NCBI GenBank assembly: GCA_964036045.1
Contig: OZ038384.1
Location: 27,447,771-27,511,770 of the forward strand
Direction of reading: 5' to 3'
Length of the DNA stretch: 64,000 bases
Source of the DNA: Eutreptiella sp. 'Long Island Sound 2002'
Taxonomy: Eukaryota > Euglenozoa > Euglenophyceae > Eutreptiales > Eutreptiaceae
Below, in pieces: positions 34,481-46,200 of the stretch; the first letter of the stretch is position 1, and the number at the start of each line of letters is the position of its first letter. The position numbers and the translations under genes were made by a program. The notes under the pieces are model-generated. The model was not told the DNA's origin and made no database searches. It worked only from the letters and a program-made list of their open reading frames with translations.

Positions 34481-36927
34481 TAAAGAAGGTCCCTACCAGG
34501 ACCGGCCCCTGCTTTACCCCTTCCACCATTTCCTGTCACTCCTATGGTCTTGCTTCTCACCAGGTTCTGCATGATCTTGCCGTGTCCTGCACAATTTCCC
34601 ACAAAAAATAGTAAAACATGGCTCCTTCACACAAATCCTGATCCCTTGCAATAACCAACTCCCAAGTACAATAAATCCAATCCCAATAATCCACACTGAC
34701 TGCTTCCAAGGATGTTTGAGGTCCCGCGTTGACACTCAACAACTCCTTTCAACACGCCCGTCGTCTCACGGTGCACACGGAGACAAGGGCATTGCGCATG
34801 TACATAGAATTGCACCAATAGAATAATGGAAAAAGCCCTGAAATTGGCATGTGAACACAAATAAAGCGAAATTTGGGGAAAGAGGTAAACATACACAGCC
34901 ACAGCCCTAGACCCCTGATTTCCTGGACTCAGGACCTTCCCCTGACTCACCAACATGATGCCCTGAACCAAGTCAAATAAGATGGCTAAATGCCACGTGT
35001 CAAAAGTCACTACACAAACCCCAAAAATGTGTTCACTCTCAAGCCTCTAAACCCTAGCCCAATAGGGGAGGTAGGGTGTCATGGCCTAGAGTGGCACTCA
35101 GGACCATGCCCTACCCTGACATAACGTTGGTTGGACTTGGAGTCGATTGGGCTTGGAGAGCTGCCCCATGAAGATGACCTTACAACATAACATAATTAGG
35201 TAAATCACACCATAGTGCCCAAAATTCAATTATATACTCAAAAATGCATACGGCAAGTATTCAAATGCTCCATGCATGTGTCAAACCGGAGAGTAATATA
35301 CAAGGGTGATATAGCCCAAAGGTCCATGCTCAAGAATATCCCAACATTGGCTCCCAAACCCCTCCGGATATATACATGCCATGCTTCGCAAGTCAACTCA
35401 CGAATTTGAGACCTAATTTTGTCAGGCCTCGTTTGCCACGCCAAAGTGACCACGTGATCCGGCATATGGTGACGTGCAACACCGAAGCATATGCCAACAT
35501 ATGAGCAACACACAATAGTTCACGGATCTCTAGGCACTTTACTGTTAGCCGACAAGTTGAGCAAATAAAATGCAAAAATGAGCATAAAATGAGGTCAAAA
35601 ACATGCAAATATTGCCAAATTCAAAGTATTCACAATAGTATATAACTTCGCTCACCCATGGTATCAACATATGGTTCAACACACTATTGCTTCGAACTTT
35701 TTGTGAACAATCCCCCCACTTGGATCCCCAAATGGATGCATGAAGACACCTTCGAACCACCTCTCCACATGCACCATGAAAATGGGAAAATTGATAGTGG
35801 CGCTTGTGGGTCCCTCCGTAAGGCTTCCCACGTGCACTATATGTGCGGTAGACTTAGTCTAGCGCTATGGAGCTCACCATTGGGACATGGGCGAAGCCCT
35901 TGCCACGTATGACTCCACATATCTTCCTACAAACGGAGATATATAACATGGGCGTGAGCATAGCGAAGCATATACCATCATATAACACATACCCTCAAAA
36001 ATGGCTCCAACCATGGTATGTCATGACCCTCCATGGCCATAACTTCACATTAAAAATAAGTAGGAACCCAAGGAAAGTTGCTATGCAACACCAACACTCA
36101 TGCGGTACACTCGAAAGTCGCATTAAAATATTCGGTTGCATGATCCAAGAGTTATAAATCACTTTCTACCCTCTTGACCGTTATCCCTTGCTACACGGGG
36201 CATATGTACACATCAAAGGCGTTTGACGCTTCCTAAATTAAGTTGAGACCACGGCGATTCCAACCCAATTCACAAAAAAAATTCGAATTCCTCGCAGTGA
36301 GCCGGAGATATGACCTTTCAAAGTGGCCTCACGAATCAGTTTTGTTTCGCCTATATCTCCGACAAAAATGAAGGAGACAACAAAAGGAAGGTTCATTCGT
36401 GATCGGGGAAAAATGTAGGACCACTCGAAATTCATCATATCCAGTGCGGCAACCTCAAAGTCGAAAATTGATTCTGAATGTCTGAAAAAATTGGATTAAT
36501 TTTGCGAGTGTATAACATGAAAATTGCGGAAGCAACGAACCTTTTTCTGATGAAATCTGACCCTTCATCGGGGTTTCCGCTAAAATATCTGGAAATAACA
36601 GTTAACCAATCGGTTACCGCAAAATCGCGAGCCAAGTGACAGTCGCCGATACATTGACAATCAGAACGGACAGCTGAAAAATTACGGAAACATTATGATA
36701 AAAAAACCCTGTTGATTCCTGATATTCTGATATATAAATCTCAGCCGGCGGCGCCTCGGTTGGGAATGTGGCTGCTCATAGCTGGAATGGCCAAGCCTAT
36801 CACACTATCACATCAGGTTAGGTCAGGTGGATGGGAGACTATGATATCAGCCCATGGCGGCTGGCCGGCCCATAGATACACACCCCAAGTGACCCAAAGA
36901 TGGCCACGGGGGTCCGAACCGGCTTCA
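34481..36927 (-). repeat. 5' LTR of element 1
   Basis: 2447 bp; outer end TGAAGCC (reverse of ggcttca, 36921-36927) is followed by the CAAG target duplication. It faces the 3' LTR of element 2 across only 292 bp, giving an apparent inverted pair that nesting fully explains. Confidence 0.95.
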
Positions 36928-36931
36928 CAAG

Positions 36932-37910
36932 ATGCTTGGGAAGGGTCCAAGCTAACCTTGTCCTTCTTCTGAAGTGGTTTAAGTCGAAGGTCGGGCTTGC
37001 AGCGGCGCCACTAGCTGGATGACGCTTGCTTGCCACAAACCCAACACCACCTTTTTTCATCCCCCATCTGTGCAGACAAACGATCCATAAATCCAAATGC
37101 ATCATTTGAAAAGTACGGATCCACTGAGTAGATTCATGTAAGAAAATTAATGGATACCTGATCCGCCCTCGATTTCTATCGAAAATTCGGCTCAAAATTT
37201 CCTTACCACGAAAGCGCCGCAGGCGGTACCAGATCCCTTTAATAAAACAGCATCCGGCAGCCTGACTTAGCTAGCTAACTGTCCCTAATACCACCAGATT
37301 TCAGTGAAATTGCACTTGGGGGGAGTGGAGACGGCCGCGCAACGCCGCGTCGCCGTATCTCAATTCTGGCGTCGCCCTTGAGCCGCCCTACTGCCAAGTC
37401 ATAGCGTGATTTGCCAAATGCCGGGGCAAAAGCGTCCGTCTTTCAGAGTTGCAAGGTTTTTTCTTGGATTTTGTGGTCTTTTCTGGATTTTTTCTTGAAG
37501 ATCACCAGATTGAGACCCAGGCTACTGGCCTAATAAAAACTTCGGGATTTGGTGCCAGATTGCCGGATTTGTAGGCGCCAAAAGGTGAGGCCTTCAGTGA
37601 TGCGCTCAAATCGCCGTTTGCCAAATGATAGTGCAAAATTTGCGCTGTTGAGGGTGGCACTTCGTGTGGGCGTGGATCGCTGCAGAATCAATGCTTGCGG
37701 CTATGCCATGACCCAGGCTCTTGAGAGTAGAGGATTCTACCCTAAAGTTGTGGACGGTGCGATCGCCTCGTTGCTCCCACCGCTCGCAACTCGTGTTGCC
37801 ACAAAGCATTTTCGCCTTTTTTCCAATGTTGTCCAAGGAGAAATACGCGGCAAAAGGACACACAATGCAACACCCCAAACAACTTTACCTGGAATTTAAG
37901 TAGTATGCAC
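36932..37910. other. No supported gene
   Basis: Unique-looking sequence beyond element 1. Frames at 37549-37899 (+) and 37606-37878 (-) overlap on opposite strands and neither is convincing. This may be 5' flank or intron of the ORF that follows. Confidence 0.45.
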
Positions 37911-38509
37911 CATGGCATCCACTAATGACGACATCCAACCTTTGGGGGGTGACAAGTGATGAGAGTGAGGAAGGGTTGAGTTGAGAGCACTCTTTTGGGA
38001 GTGATGACCAGGTGCTTTTTTCGGACACAGAATCTGTGCCCAGCAGCACCAAAGGCACTGCCACACCAAAGAAAACCGCTTTTGGGGAAGACGAGGAGTG
38101 GCAAATTGTTCCCTGCTCTCAACCCGACGACGATGAGCATTTGGATGACCATCATCCTAGTGCCACCGATCCACGGGCAGATGCCACAGCTGACCATGGA
38201 TGTCGAACCAAAGCTGAAGTTAGAGGGAGGCACAATGTGCCCCCCAGCCACGGCGCGGGGCCAAGCGCAAGCCCTCGGGCCCGCAATGTTGGGACAACGG
38301 CACCACATGCACGTCTGAAAACGCTGTGTGCACAGGAAAAACCAAAAATGGGCCTTTGTGTGAGCCAACAGCTGTGCCAGCATCGGATTCATGATGGTTG
38401 TTACGGCCTTGTGTGCAGCCGCGACGGTGCCTATGTCGAACAAGATGACTCTGATTGGCCATGCACCATGTGTAGGCCTACCTCAGATGCCGCGGAGGCA
38501 TCCGGTTGA
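37911..38509 (+). pseudogene. Acidic protein with C-terminal zinc-finger-like end, broken
   Basis: An ATG in good context (accATGG, 37911) opens a short frame that passes, after a one-base shift, into a Ser/Asp/Glu-rich frame with an in-frame TGA at 37982-37984 and then 175 open codons to 38509. After an acidic, polar N-terminus the C-terminal ~40 residues hold ordered Cys/His: L-C-Q-H-R-I-H-D-G-C ... V-C-S ... W-P-C-T-M-C, which resembles the closing half of a PHD or related C4-type finger (W-x-C-x2-C). It looks like a decayed gene or an exon set with short introns. The family is not identified. Confidence 0.4.
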
Positions 38510-39163
38510 GACTATTCCCAGACTCATGTGTCTAGGGGTGACTCCACATAATTGGTCCTACATTTGGGGGGGAGAGGGAAAAAGGGGGGTGGGGGTGCCA
38601 AGGGGGATCCTTGGACAACATACGGAAGGTAGGAGAGGCTTGTGGCTGCACGAGCAATGCACAACACGTTGGAGGTATTTGCCTTATGCTTGGTGCTTGT
38701 TAGTTGTAGCAGACCCCAATTCTGGGCTGTTCGTAAATTTACACAATTTGCGAACAAGCCTTGTAGTTTGGGGTAGATATGTCCGTTTGCATAATTTTTG
38801 CATATATGATTAGCGTGGATCAAACCAAACGCGATGGTCACCTTAGGCCGAGCGGACGTTGCTGTTTGCCCCTTTTTTGAAGCACGACCGTGTCACACCC
38901 CGATCAGCTATGCAGCATTTTTTGTGTACGGGTCCTGAAGCCATCTTCAAACGTCCTTCCTAACATGGGGTCCAATGCCTCAAAATCTGGTATTTTGGGC
39001 ATGGATGAGTAGGGTTGATCAAGCCCTACACGCTGATACCTTCGGATTTAGCCAACTCATCGATGACGTTGCTCGGTACCAACGACCGTGAGCCAAGCAG
39101 TAACTGCCACGTCATTTGACCAGCCCTGAGTCCTCGACCAGTTGCAATAGGGTTGGCTTGCCC
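38510..39163. other. No supported feature
   Basis: Contains a G-rich stretch (38565-38595) and AT-rich sequence. No protein-like frame or repeat copy was recognised. Confidence 0.5.
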
Positions 39164-41113
39164 CCTTTGGGTTACCCCCCACGGCATTGGTCCCAAAACC
39201 AATACAAGCCCCCCCCACACACACAACATACCCATGGGGTGGGATGCAGTAGATCCTGGGGGTGCTGAATTACTCCTTTTCTGGCCCGGTGCGCGCGCGA
39301 CATAAATCGCGATCGGGCGTGAGCCTACTGAGTTTCTATTTTCCAATTCTGATTTCTGCGGGTCTGAATTTACGAGATCGTGTATTTTTGTGGTTTTAGA
39401 CCCGTACAATTTGATTGGTGCTCTTGGTTTGGTGTGAGGAGCTGATTTTCCTGTTCACACATGTTAGAGGTCCGACACACACGAATCTTTGTCGCCGTAG
39501 CGTTGCCCGTAGTGTATAGTACTCAATTGTGTCGCTTTAGTATTAGTAAAAAACTGAGTGTCTATATGTTGTGCTCTTGTTTGTATGTTTACTTATCCAT
39601 TTCATAGATACGTATAAGATGACATTATGTAAGGTTTATTGCTCGAATGTTATGTGATACTCTATGTGAGAGAACTTCAACAAGGTAGGGATGCAGGTTC
39701 GAATTCGCACGAATTCGCTCGAATTCGAATTCGCCCCGAATTCGCACGAATTCGTGGACCCCTCCGAATTCGAATTCGCAACTTCAAATTCGAATTCCCC
39801 CTTGATTCGCTTGAATTCCCCCGAGGCTTGGATTTCCATAGGCACCTACAATTTACCTTCACCTCTTTGCATATGGGTATGCTTGTACCCACTACCATAT
39901 GGCATAAAACATTTCAAGTCCAAAAGCTTCCATAACCTTGCAATTTTTGTTGTTTGTTGTTGCTTGCATTCACCGTGCTTAAACTATTTGACAAAAATAA
40001 AGACAAATCAAAACCAAGAATTCCAAATATCGAGGTATACACCCTTCCTTCATTCTTTCAAATACCTTTTGGAAAAAAAGCAACGAAGCATGCAAAATCA
40101 CCAATCCACACACAAACCATCACATGTGAACCACTTCTTGCCCTTATTGGGCCTTCATTCATTGTATTCTTGCATTGAATCATGGGACTTGAATTCATCT
40201 AAGGGAGAGGATAACAAAGACAAGGGAAACATAAAGCAAACTAGCAATGGGCATTCAATGAACATTATTATTGTCATGATGCTCAATAATCATCACTATG
40301 TGATTGTTACAGTACACTGTCAAATCTGGACTTTTTCGAACCTCGTAACAAGGATTTCTCTGCGTGCACGGAGCCGACGAGGGCAAGGAGGGTACCAAAA
40401 TGAAGGGTAGGCAAGGGGGAACACGTTTTGACTGTCCAAAGTCGAAAAAAAAAAGTCGAAAATGAAAAGTTCGCGACGCGATTTTCTCCGAACTGGTGCG
40501 GTTTTGGGAGGAACGGAGGGCACCGTCGTGTTCAGTGCAACGAGGCGGACACAGCGGTGCGTTCGAGACTGAAAAACAAGTTTTTTTCTCGGGAACGAGT
40601 ACGCATGCACCGCACAAGCAACTGAATGGGTCAATCAAAGCACAATGATCATGGTTTTAATTGTATAAAGTCAAAAAAATTATTGCATGGCACAGTTCAA
40701 AGTTAGGTTTTCATCTGGAGAAAAGACGGCGCACGCGTGATCATTTGGCTGTCGCCTGCGAATTCGCAGTGCGAATTCGCCCCGAATTCGCAGTACTGTG
40801 AATTTCAGGCCGAATTCGGAGCGAATTCGCGCTGCGAACGAATTCGCAGCGAATTCGGCGAATTCAAATTGAATTCGCTGCGAATCTGCATCCCTACAAC
40901 AAGGATCGAGACCAACTTTGGAAAGTGTCTTTGCTCGCCTTTGTCATTGTGCAGCTACTTTGATCGAGGTTTGTGGTTTCCATCCATGTACCATGCTAAA
41001 GAATAGACATCCTTGGTCATTGGCAAGTTGGAATTTTTGGAATTTGAGTTCAAAAATTTGAAAATATCATTGGGAAAAAGTTATTTGACTTGACCAACTT
41101 GGAAGATCCGTAC
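39164..41113 (+). repeat. ~730-bp dispersed repeat R1, split by a hAT element
   Basis: 39164-39685 plus 40897-41113 together match 44535-45265 at about 93% (9 differences counted in 135 bases). Landmarks are ctttgggttac, cggtgcgcgcgcgacataaatcgcga and tgaccaac(t/a)tggaagatcc. R1 and R2 are direct repeats about 3.4 kb apart, so they could be LTRs of a decayed element or a segmental duplication. I found no PBS or PPT. Confidence 0.8.
39686..40896. mobile_element. Non-autonomous hAT-type DNA transposon
   Basis: 1211 bp bounded by terminal inverted repeats TAGGGATGCAG ... CTGCATCCCTA and a perfect 8-bp target duplication CAACAAGG (39678-39685, 40897-40904). The 8-bp duplication and TAGGGATG ends are the hAT signature. 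Subterminal zones (39697-39830 and 40757-40890) are packed with gaattcg/cgaattc words, likely transposase-binding repeats. No transposase is encoded; the interior has only short frames. The paralogous site at 45047-45063 lacks the element, which confirms the insertion. Confidence 0.93.
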
Positions 41114-41149
41114 CATCATATACTAATCTTATGGTGCAGATGGATTGAA

Positions 41150-42560
41150 TCTACTTCTTGCTCTTTGCAAAGAGTACATTGGTGTGGTGTCCATTTCTTT
41201 CACTTCCCCCAATCCATTCTGGACAAATTATTTAACTCGAAAAAATTGTTGAAAATCACCCACAGCCTATTTGAAGGTCGCTCAACTCGAATTTGCAAGA
41301 GTTCGAATTTATTTCGACCTCTATGACAGCTTCTTGCTCTTTGCCAAGACTACATTGGTGTGGTGAATGTTATCACTCCACTTTTCCGTTTCTTGCACTT
41401 CTCCCGATCCATTGTGGGCGAACTATTTAATTCGAAAAAACTATTTTCTTGCACCCACACCCTATTTCGAGGTCGCTCGACTCGAATTTGCATGAGTTCG
41501 AATTTATTTTGACCTCTATTGCACACATTTTTCTGCTTTTTGTTGGCCCATTTTTGACATTTTTGGCCATTTTGCATGTGTGCACATTATGCATGTACCC
41601 CAAGTGCTACAGGTGAGGTTGTTGAGTTCGAAAAAATTACTTTCTTACACCCACACCCTATTTCGAGGCTGCTCTACTCGAATTTGCATGAGTTTGAATT
41701 TATTTTGATGGCCTTTTTTTGCTTTATTGGCCATGTTGCATATGTGCATATTGTGTTTGTTCTGTTCCCCAAAGTCACACACCAAGGTGTGTAGATTTTG
41801 AATAATTATGAAGTGTGTACACCCACCCTACTTGAGAGTCGCTCGACTCAAATATGTTTGAGTTCGAATTTTTTTCGAATTTTATTGCAAACTTTTTTGG
41901 GCTTTGTTTTGGCCATTTTGGACAATTTTGGGGATTTTTGACACTTCTTCACGTGTCACTTCTCCCAAATTTTTTTCGGTTGGGAAACTACGCCCAAGAA
42001 AAATTCGACAAAGGGGCACATACCCTATTTCAAATATGCCCCACTCGAATATGCATGATTTCGAATTTGTTTCTAACTCAATTGTACATATCTTTGGGAA
42101 TTGTTTTGGCCATTTATGACATTTTTGGTTATTTTTAGCATTTCCTCACGTCTCACTCCCCCCATATTATTTTGTGTTGGGAAACTGAGCCCAAACAAAT
42201 TCGACAAAGGGGCACACACCCTATTTCAAATATGCCCCACTCGAATATGCATGATTTCGAATTTATTTCGAACTCCATTGTACATATTTTGAGGCTTTGT
42301 TTTGGCCATTGTTGACATTTTTGGCCAATTTCAACATGTATTGATATGCTACACCCCCCAATCTTTTTTGGAGTGGTGCATCAAGCCCAAAACAATTCAA
42401 AAAGGGATCATGCACCCTATTTTAAATGTGCGTGACACAATTAGGCACATGGTTCCAATTCATATGAGTGCATTGACCCATTTTTTTAATGATTGTTTTG
42501 TTCACCTTTCGGCACTTTTTGATCAATATTTGGGCCATAGTGACCAGATTAACACATCAA
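41150..42560 (+). repeat. Degenerate ~195-bp tandem array
   Basis: A block of the form caccc-taccctatttc-aggtcgctcgactcgaatttgcatgag-ttcgaattta recurs at about 41260, 41451, 41648, 41820, 42015, 42210 and 42409, spacings 172-199. Between blocks, ttttggccatttttgacatttttgg-like filler also recurs. Units at 42015 and 42210 are the most alike. This is an old, diverged satellite-like array with no coding content. Confidence 0.85.
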
Positions 42561-44534
42561 GGTATCCATTACCCCTATTTTGAGGATGCCGGTCGCGAGG
42601 AGAATAGTGCTGAGGCTTGAGAAAATGCGAATGACCCTTGAATTTCGATTTTTGTTTTAATTTCACATGCTTTCTCCTTGCCCAGCCTACTCACCGCATA
42701 CACTCTTTGTGATTTTTTCTTCAACCTACTACATGCTCAAGGAGGGGTTTTTCTTTATCAAAAAGGACTGTGTATTAGAGGATGACGCCTTGGTTGAAGC
42801 CTTGTATGTACATTTGGGAGTGTTGTATGTGTTTGGACCTAACGTTTCCCATTTACCTCAAAGTCTCACGAGACCCCCTGTTTGTCACTATTTTTTCTCC
42901 CTATCTTTGGCAGGTAGGGCCCATCCTCTTGGAATGTGGGATGCCACAATTAAGTTGGTGTTCATTAATTTACTGGCGCGACTTGACTTTTCATGGACTC
43001 TACTCTCCCCACATCCCACACACACACACACACACACATACTCACATACACGTGTGTTTGCCCCTCCTAATCTTCTTGTGAAATGTCATTTAAGCGTGAT
43101 GGCCCTCTCCCTGTTTGCCTTCTCTGCATACGTCCAGCACCAAGCACGGGGCTTGGTGACTGCACGGCGCGTTCGTGGAACGCCGACAAACTTCATTCCT
43201 ACGGGGACCGCTGCGAGATGGACCATTCCTGGTGTCCCCTCATTGAAGCCGATCTACGGGCACCTGACGTGCGGTATATGCCGGCTACAGGTGGTCATTC
43301 ACCCCTCCTATACGTGAGCTGTCTGTAGAACAGGGTCAGGGGATCCGCTTCACTTCGGCCGTGATGTGATGTGGAGCCGCCGACACAAAAACAAATCAAG
43401 TCCTGGGTGTGCATTGAGCTTGTCTGGTTTGGTGTTTTCCTTTCCCCGCGAACCCCCCATGTGTCCTACGCTCTTCTGCTTGGTCACGTCCACACCAACC
43501 TGCATGGCTGTAGTTCCATACCAGCCCGGAGAGAGCCATGACCCATCCTCACGGCCATAAAAGATATGAGGTTATGTGAGTTGTTGTTTTTTGGGTCCTA
43601 AGGGCCCGGGAGGGCAGGTGCGGGCCACGTGAGTTGTCTGTTGGAGCTAGGGAGCCCACCGCACTTCGGCCCTGAGCTGTACCCCCCCCCCCCACGACGC
43701 GCCGTCAATATTTTTTTCCCTCACCGCAGCAGGCCCCCGCCAAGACGGCCCACGCCACCGTCTTAGGGGCAAGGGGCTCGCCGGAATACGCTGTGGTGAG
43801 CCCTATGGCAAGATGCAGCGTGTAGGTGAACAAGACCCCCCGACCCGAACCTTGCTTGGTGTGCTGTTGAGCCGAGAGTGAGTCTTGTGGCCGGTACCCC
43901 CCCCCCCCCCCATGTTATGCAACTGAAGGTAGTGCTGCTGTCCGAACTCTGTTTTCTGCCACGTCCATTTTGGTTGCCGACGGGTAGTCAAGTGCGGCTA
44001 CAAGGGCGATGGAGGTAGGGTTGAGTTGGGCCCCCTTGTGTGACCTGCGGCAGACATCCCGCCAGGAGAAAGCCGCGTGGTGTTCAGCTTCCGCGGAACC
44101 ACAACACCCCATATATTCAGGTGCAGTGGTCGCTAAGGCCGTGAAGGCGTACTTGGGGTAGCACTACGAGGGTTTGTAAGGGGGGAACACCTGCGGGTTG
44201 TGTTGCTGATTTCTGATTTTTGGCTTTTCTGGTGTTCGTGACGCCAAGAGTGCTGAAGTTCTGTCACTGTGGACTCCTGGGGTCCTGAATTCTGTGACTG
44301 ATTGCTTTTGTGCTTGCCTGATGGCTCAATTTTTGTCTTTATGTCTGAATTTCTGCCCTATAGGGACCCAAGTGGTGCCGAGGCACTTGCGGTCTTGAAC
44401 CCCGCCGCACCACACGCACAACCACGCCCACAAAGGGACACACAACCCCCCCACATCACTGTTTGTGGTCAGCCAATCCTATATGGCTCTGATTTCAGCC
44501 CAAACTTATGGTTGCACCCTAAGTTCGGGCTTTC
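42561..44534. other. No recognised gene; microsatellite and C tracts
   Basis: Contains a (CA)n run at about 43017-43039 and C tracts near 43682 and 43901. Frames at 42667-43317 are open but have no recognisable domain. This is the stretch between the tandem array and repeat R2. Confidence 0.5.
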
Positions 44535-45265
44535 CCGCTTTGGGTTACCCACCATGGCATCGGTCCCAAAACGGATCCAAGCCCCCCCCACACACAACAT
44601 ACCCTTGGGGTGGGATGCAGTAGATCCTACGGGTGCTGAATTACTCTTTTTCTGGCCCGGTGCGCGCGCGACATAAATCGCGATCAGGCGTGAGCCTATT
44701 GAGATTTTTTTTTCCAATTCTGATCTCTGCGGGTCTGAATTTACGAGATCGTGGATTTCTGTGGTTTTAGACCCGTACAATTTGATTGGTGCTCTTGGTT
44801 TGGTGTGAGGAGCTGATTTTCCCGTTCACACATGTTAGAGTCCGACACACACGAATCTTTGTCGCCGTAGCGTTGCCCGTAGTGTATAGTACTCAATTGT
44901 GTCGCTTTGGTATTAGTAAAAAACTGAGTGTCTATTTGTTGTGCTCTTGTTTGTATGTTTACTTATCTATTTCATAGATAAGTATAAGATGACCTTATGT
45001 AAGGTTTATTGCTCGAATGTTATGTGATACTCTATGTGAGAGAACTTCAACAAGTATCAAGACCAAGTTTGGAAAGTTTCTTTGCTCGCCTTTGTCATTG
45101 TGCATCTACTTTGATTGAGGTTTGTGGTTTTCATCCATGTACCATGCTAAAGAATAGACATCCTTGGTCATTGGCAAGTTGGAATTTTTGGAATTTGAGT
45201 TCAAAATTTGGAAAATATCATTGGGAAAAAGTTATTTTACTTGACCAACATGGAAGATCCTTACA
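44535..45265 (+). repeat. ~730-bp dispersed repeat R2 (empty hAT site)
   Basis: Uninterrupted copy of R1. At 45047-45063 it reads agagaacttcaacaagtatc where R1 carries the hAT insertion and its duplicated CAACAAGG. Confidence 0.85.
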
Positions 45266-45719
45266 CCAGTCACCCTAGTCCAGCCGCAAGGGTACTACCT
45301 CTCACCAGAATGCATGAAAACCAACAGTTGAAAAATTCATTTGGGCCATTAGAAGACTTGACCCAAGACTTCAAAATACGTACGTGTTGGGACATTAGCT
45401 AGACCATTTTAGACATTAAGAGACTATTGTCTGGGACATTATTGGACATTTTACTACATCTTATACAGTGTATGTATAGTGGAGGCATTTTTCCCCATGC
45501 CGGTGGTAAAGTTTTTTTATTGTTTTGTCAAACATTTTTCAGGAGGTACTTTCTTTTGCCCAGCCTCTCTTCCATGTGCCAACAGGAGCCTGCACCGGTC
45601 GTTGGGAGGTTTGCACAACTGTTCCAAAAACCTAACGTCCGTCTGGTTAACCCGTTTTTCAGCCAAATAAAACGGGCCATAATAACACATTTTAGGATGG
45701 AAAACTGAACATTTTCTTT

Positions 45720-46200
45720 TGTTTTTAGGTGTGGGCCATGGTGGTGAACCCAAGGAATGCATAGCCTGTGCACGTGATCGAGAGCTAGGGAGCTTGCCCG
45801 GGGCCTCCGGGATCTCATATACCAAAAGTGGTCCCAATGAAATGTATATTTCGTTGCGTGTATTGCTACATCTTTGCTCTGGTATGCAAAACCGATCTTT
45901 TTGCTTCGCCCATGGTTAGAACAATTGCTTGCACGTAATGGTTTTGGAATTCGCGTGGTATTATTGGAACTACTACTTTCAAGCACTTCTTGGTCGGAGC
46001 ACCTTGAAAATTTGTTCGGTCCACCGAGCCTACGTCACTTCCATGCAAGCACCCATACCAACCCACCCCACCTGGCCACTTCCCATGCAACCTTGCAACC
46101 ACGTTTTCGAAGCACCCCCGCCCGTCGAAAATTCAAAGCACTTTTCGCAACCTTGCTACGCACCACTTTTTCCAATCACCAATCTCAACGCAGCCCAACG
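45720..46200. repeat. Diverged third copy of the 47260/51191 family
   Basis: Aligns with 47320-47780 and 51250-51710. Shared landmarks are tttgtttttagg, gtgaac(c/g)c, aatgcatatttcgttg, tagcccatgg-like, gcgtggtattattggaactact and ccgagcacttctt. It is clearly more diverged than the other two are from each other, so this family was present before X' arrived. The segment 46201-47259 that follows shows nothing I can name. Confidence 0.65.

Larger units (their letters stand above)
10444..36927 (-). mobile_element. Ty3/gypsy chromovirus-type element 1 (host of nested copy)
   Basis: Complete minus-strand LTR retrotransposon whose two ends lie 26.5 kb apart because element 2 sits inside it. The flanking 4-bp target duplication is CAAG (10440-10443 and 36928-36931). 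Without the nested 13,183 bp and its extra CCGG it would be 13,297 bp. Order in its own direction: 5' LTR (36927-34481), PBS, gag start, [element 2], rest of gag, UAG, PR-RT-RNase H-IN-chromodomain, PPT, 3' LTR (12894-10444). Its coding frame has private stops and a frameshift, so it is dead. Its LTRs differ by about 4% in a 145-base stretch, more than those of element 2, as nesting requires. Confidence 0.95.

Noticed and set aside
31844-36927. Apparent large inverted repeat (possible fold-back transposon) from two facing LTRs
   Set aside because: Fully explained by element 2 inserted in opposite orientation into element 1. Each LTR belongs to a different element with its own target duplication.
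43017-43039. (CA)n run and C tracts as possible element tails
   Set aside because: No duplication or element boundary is associated with them; ordinary simple repeats.
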